Shown here: piece by piece, positions 6,301 through 7,750 of the stretch
How the letters are laid out: each line of letters starts with the position of its first letter
Numbering within the stretch: the first letter of the stretch is position 1
DNA from: an uncultured Clostridium sp.
Lineage (GTDB): Bacteria > Bacillota > Clostridia > Lachnospirales > Lachnospiraceae
NCBI GenBank assembly: GCA_900552885.1
Contig: USBM01000101.1
Span: 1 to 7,750 of the forward strand
Direction of reading: 5' to 3'
DNA: 7,750 nt
Position numbers and translations under genes: made by a program
Notes under the pieces: generated by a model
Told to the model about the DNA's origin: nothing
The model's database searches: none
What the model saw: the letters and a program-made list of their open reading frames with translations, nothing else

Positions 6301-6617
6301 GCCACACTTTTAATGGTTATAACAGCCTTTCCTTCCTTTACCGCTTTAATCTTACCAGACTTGTTCACCATCGCTACAGACTTCTTAGAAGACGCATAAG
6401 TTACCTTCTCACTAACCGCTCCTTTCTTTTTCACCTTAACCTTCAAGCGGAAAGACTGCTTTGGTTCTAACTCAAGCTTCTTGTTTTTCACGTTCTTAAC
6501 TACGATTCCTTTAACATTACCTTTATTCTTAGCCGATACTGATGTAGCTGGTACAATACTAACAATCATCACTGCCATAAGCAGCCACGCTATACTCTGT
6601 TTCAAAATACCTTTCAT
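3327..6617 (-). CDS. Secreted multimodular GH16 laminarinase-type endo-beta-glucanase
   Basis: This 1096-aa enzyme should hydrolyse beta-1,3- or mixed beta-1,3/1,4-glucans outside the cell. A signal peptide covers residues 1-29 (hydrophobic AWLLMAVMIVSIV, then SVSA). An Ig-like Big_2-type domain spans about 35-120, and a Thr/Ser linker with a 16-residue tandem repeat spans 123-157. A Lys/Glu/Pro linker follows to about 195. The GH16 domain spans about 198-445 and contains GEIDIMEVMG, with Glu318 as nucleophile and Glu323 as acid/base; the extra Met is typical of laminarinases. WYVDG (374-378) and LNLAIGGSW (411-419) fit the same group. Four C-terminal modules begin near 474, 644, 790 and 961; the first three open with a variant of NG-x-F, and all resemble CBM4/9 beta-sandwiches. 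No sortase motif, SLH or dockerin domain is seen, so retention would rest on the binding modules. AAAGGA lies 10 bases before the ATG. It follows the GH5 gene by 50 bases and is probably co-transcribed. Confidence 0.93.
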   Translation of the reverse strand: MKGILKQSIAWLLMAVMIVSIVPATSVSAKNKGNVKGIVVKNVKNKKLELEPKQSFRLKVKVKKKGAVSEKVTYASSKKSVAMVNKSGKIKAVKEGKAVITIKSVANSKKKTRIKVVVRKKETDTTTQSTTQTSTTESTNATTQSTTQTSTTESTTDKKDEVTKPSEDKKNEEQKPSEDDKQDKPEKPEKPEKKDLSYEGYTLKWKDEFDGEELNRNDWNVETHEPGWVNKEWQAYVDNTENIYVKDGKLVIKPVEKDGENGEKSYTSGRVNTQGKHDFTYGLFETRVKVPTGKGYLPAFWMMPANENLYGQWPRCGEIDIMEVMGQETNKAYGTIHYGNPHGQKQGTYTLDGPDFASEYHTFTVEWEPGKIVWYVDGMKYHEAKDWYSTTEGQGTVAYPAPFDQPFYMILNLAIGGSWVGYPDENTTYADQALEVDYVRAYQKDQKYYDDLEASVEKPAQKEVVEPEAGQTHLKNGDFSKADDLSGKGDSTWKFETQQGGEGNAAIVDDEKLTKAVKISTTEAGTEDYSIQFVQPNVPVKQGGTYKVTFDAYAASERTMKVGVSAPDYNYARYMQDTVVNLTTDKQTYTYEFTVKDHDDANARLEFNLGNTASTADVYIGNVAIVKTGSVEIDNSKKVLTDGNYVYNGKFQEGTEAGKKYMQYWTIENKQNKEVSYKVTGVTDNRRLKVTTKDCEDVKDITVAQTELPLTPGKYELTFDAVTENNEATIKVLVAGEEQEFVINKDSKTQSYKFEVAKDATIADIDDIKFYVGVNDTVYLDNISIVEDTLIKNGSFNAGLAGYEVYANTPGNVSYVVDSQSEDNAFDITIKDTGEKDFHIQLKQNAVALEKDKCYRLTFDIKSSIDRKVSYAIQRNGLVYKNKDGGEDWTPYVQNEIDVSNEYQTVNVPFKMSYDTDTAAIFNIAMGAVGGKQIQEQHRICIDNINLEEIDESEMPKNVNMLDQMRSVVNDGTTFNDGEFTITGDTGKNNWDIQYAQQNLALVKGHTYKVTYTITSSVDRVYKMGLRDPEQEYKGFYSDIPLTANESYTFEEEIEWTENSTETGEFMLLLGTPEGGEKIGPHTIKISDVSAVKVDK
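6152..6244 (-). repeat. Tandem repeat in the Thr/Ser linker of the GH16 enzyme (48-bp period)
   Basis: Bases 6152-6196 and 6200-6244 are identical over 45 bases, separated by 3 bases, giving a 48-bp period. The period is 16 codons, so frame is kept. It encodes two copies of TTQSTTQTSTTEST, at about residues 125-156. DNA-level identity indicates recent duplication and possible length variation between strains. Confidence 0.9.
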
Positions 6618-6667
6618 TTTCTTATATTCCTTTCTTCCCTTTCATGACACTTTTGTGTTCCTCTTCT

Positions 6668-7693
6668 TTACTTCCTATCCGTCCACAGATCGAGCAACTT
6701 TCCTCTGATCAGACTATAATGGTCATCCACAAAACCGAAATCCATTCCCTTATAATTCCAAACAGCGCAGCCAATATGATTCTCACGAAATACTGTATTC
6801 ACATCCTTGAACCATCTTAATGTATCAATTAACGGAGCTTGATCAATAACACCAAATTCCCCACAATATAAACCTACACCTGCATTTGCCGCTGCTTGAA
6901 CTGCTTCCTGGACCATTTCTCGTATAAATTCTACCCCCATTGTATTCGAATGCGACTTAATCACTACTTCCCCTTGATATCCCAACACTTCGGATTCTTT
7001 ACGATAATCCTGCATCTGTCCCGGATATACAATTGTCTTATTTTTATCCATCGCTTCTACCCAATGTGCTTTCTGATGAGTAAATAACAGCGGTTCGTAA
7101 AAATGAAACGTAAATATCGTGTTAGAATCCATTGGTACTTCCAATAACTTCAATGTCTTAACACTGTTCCACTGAATACCACCATATATGACCGGCGTAT
7201 CATTTGTAATCTGACGAATCGTTGTTACTGTCTTTCTAATCAAATTATTCCACGCCTGTGCATTCTCTTTTTCGACCACTTCATTCAATAATTCAAACGC
7301 AACGTTATCATAGTGTCCAAAATGCACTGCAATCCGTGCCCATAAGTTTAAGAAACGTTGCTGCAAAGATTCATTTGAAAATAAGTTATTCTTTTCATTA
7401 TTTCCCGCATCATTAAAATCGTATCCATATGCTTTATGCAGATCCAACACTACATTCAATTCATAAAGTTTACTCCATTCCAGAACTCCCTTGATCACAG
7501 CATATCCTTCTTCAAGAGTATTCCCCTCTTCATCTTCAAGCACTTCATAATCAATGGGAAGACGAACATGATCAAATCCCCATCGCGCAATCTGTCTCAG
7601 ATAACTTTCCTGTATAAATGTCACATAATGTTTCATTGAATGTTCACACTGCGATAAATATCCTCCCAGATTAATGCCACATTCTAATTTCAT
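6668..7693 (-). CDS. GH5 endo-beta-glucanase, CelC-like (GH5_37), cytoplasmic
   Basis: This 341-aa single-domain glycoside hydrolase family 5 enzyme should cut beta-1,4 or mixed-linkage beta-glucan fragments. It resembles Clostridium thermocellum CelC along its whole length: GINLGGYLSQ at the start, GFDHVRLPIDY (39-49), FELLNEVVE (133-141) with Glu138 as acid/base, FHFYEP (196-201), THQKAHW (205-211), YPGQ (223-226), LYCGEFGVI (275-283) with Glu279 as nucleophile, and AVWNYKGMDF near 310-319. Arg44, His86, Asn137, His197, Tyr199 and Trp312 complete the usual GH5 active site. There is no signal peptide, linker, binding module or dockerin, so it should act inside the cell on imported oligosaccharides. 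AAAGGAGG (7705-7698) sits 4 bases before the ATG. The ATG overlaps the stop of an upstream open frame (ATGA), and the GH16 gene follows 50 bases downstream, so the three are probably one operon. Confidence 0.93.
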   Translation of the reverse strand: MKLECGINLGGYLSQCEHSMKHYVTFIQESYLRQIARWGFDHVRLPIDYEVLEDEEGNTLEEGYAVIKGVLEWSKLYELNVVLDLHKAYGYDFNDAGNNEKNNLFSNESLQQRFLNLWARIAVHFGHYDNVAFELLNEVVEKENAQAWNNLIRKTVTTIRQITNDTPVIYGGIQWNSVKTLKLLEVPMDSNTIFTFHFYEPLLFTHQKAHWVEAMDKNKTIVYPGQMQDYRKESEVLGYQGEVVIKSHSNTMGVEFIREMVQEAVQAAANAGVGLYCGEFGVIDQAPLIDTLRWFKDVNTVFRENHIGCAVWNYKGMDFGFVDDHYSLIRGKLLDLWTDRK

Positions 7694-7749
7694 TCTTCCT
7701 CCTTTCCGGTCTTAAGACTCTTCACTTTATTGTAGTAATAGTTATACCA
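7690..7749 (-). CDS. C-terminal end of an upstream gene, cut by the window edge
   Basis: An open frame enters from the right edge and reads WYNYYYNKVKSLKTGKEEE before TGA at 7692-7690. That stop overlaps the ATG of the GH5 gene as ATGA, a common layout for coupled genes in operons. The aromatic-rich stretch followed by a charged tail would suit the last membrane segment and cytoplasmic tail of a permease, which fits a sugar-import role, but 19 residues are too few to assign a family. A 20-codon open frame could also arise by chance; the overlap and the lack of any visible promoter between here and the GH5 start favour a real gene. Confidence 0.5.
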   Translation of the reverse strand, partial: WYNYYYNKVKSLKTGKEEE

Positions 7750-7750
7750 T

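Noticed and set aside
6008..6399. Other-frame ORFs over the GH16 linker on both strands
   Set aside because: They arise from the low-complexity Thr/Ser and Lys/Glu/Pro linker codons in alternative frames; no independent signals.
6618..6667. Possible terminator or promoter between GH5 and GH16 genes
   Set aside because: Only a 4-bp hairpin (ACAC/GTGT) without a U tract, and no -35/-10 pair; consistent with co-transcription.
1..7750. tRNA, rRNA, CRISPR array, insertion sequence or integrase
   Set aside because: No cloverleaf or rRNA signature, no regularly spaced direct repeats beyond the linker duplication, and no transposase or recombinase motifs in any frame.

Overview
The window looks like a stretch of a low-GC Clostridia chromosome, most likely a gut or rumen Lachnospiraceae relative (Roseburia/Butyrivibrio-like). 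The reasons are AT-rich intergenic DNA, GGAGG-type ribosome sites, a Bacillota-type LexA box, a lysine/threonine-rich secreted glucanase and the gene families present. Every gene I can support is on the minus strand, so transcription runs from the right edge to the left.

Right part (about 7750 to 3240): a beta-glucan-use operon. A gene cut by the window edge ends with an ATGA overlap onto a 341-aa cytoplasmic GH5 endoglucanase very like Clostridium thermocellum CelC (GH5_37). After 50 bases comes a 1096-aa secreted GH16 laminarinase-type enzyme: signal peptide, Ig-like domain, Thr/Ser then Lys/Glu/Pro linker, GH16 catalytic domain and four beta-sandwich modules resembling CBM4/9. The likely logic is extracellular cutting of beta-1,3 (or mixed 1,3/1,4) glucan by GH16, import (possibly by the cut upstream gene), and intracellular cutting by GH5. 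A hairpin terminator follows the GH16 gene, with a second, A/T-flanked perfect hairpin immediately after it.

Middle (3100 to 845): a two-gene operon of a radical SAM protein with a helix-hairpin-helix motif (TIGR03916-like, putative DNA modification/repair) and its constant partner, a TIGR03915/DUF4130 protein. The two genes overlap by 4 bases. Upstream is a sigma-A-type promoter whose predicted start lies inside a 14-base LexA/SOS box matching 12 of 14 consensus positions. This supports a DNA-damage-inducible repair system whose chemistry is not known, and it is the most interesting part of the window.

Left part (663 to 1): a near-consensus promoter drives a 75-aa cytoplasmic protein I do not recognise. 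Downstream on the same strand is a 69-base multi-stem RNA-like element followed by a T-rich tract, then an extended -10 promoter, then a block of about 57% GC full of inverted repeats that runs out of the window. This block may be a structured non-coding RNA or a dispersed repeat; I cannot name it.
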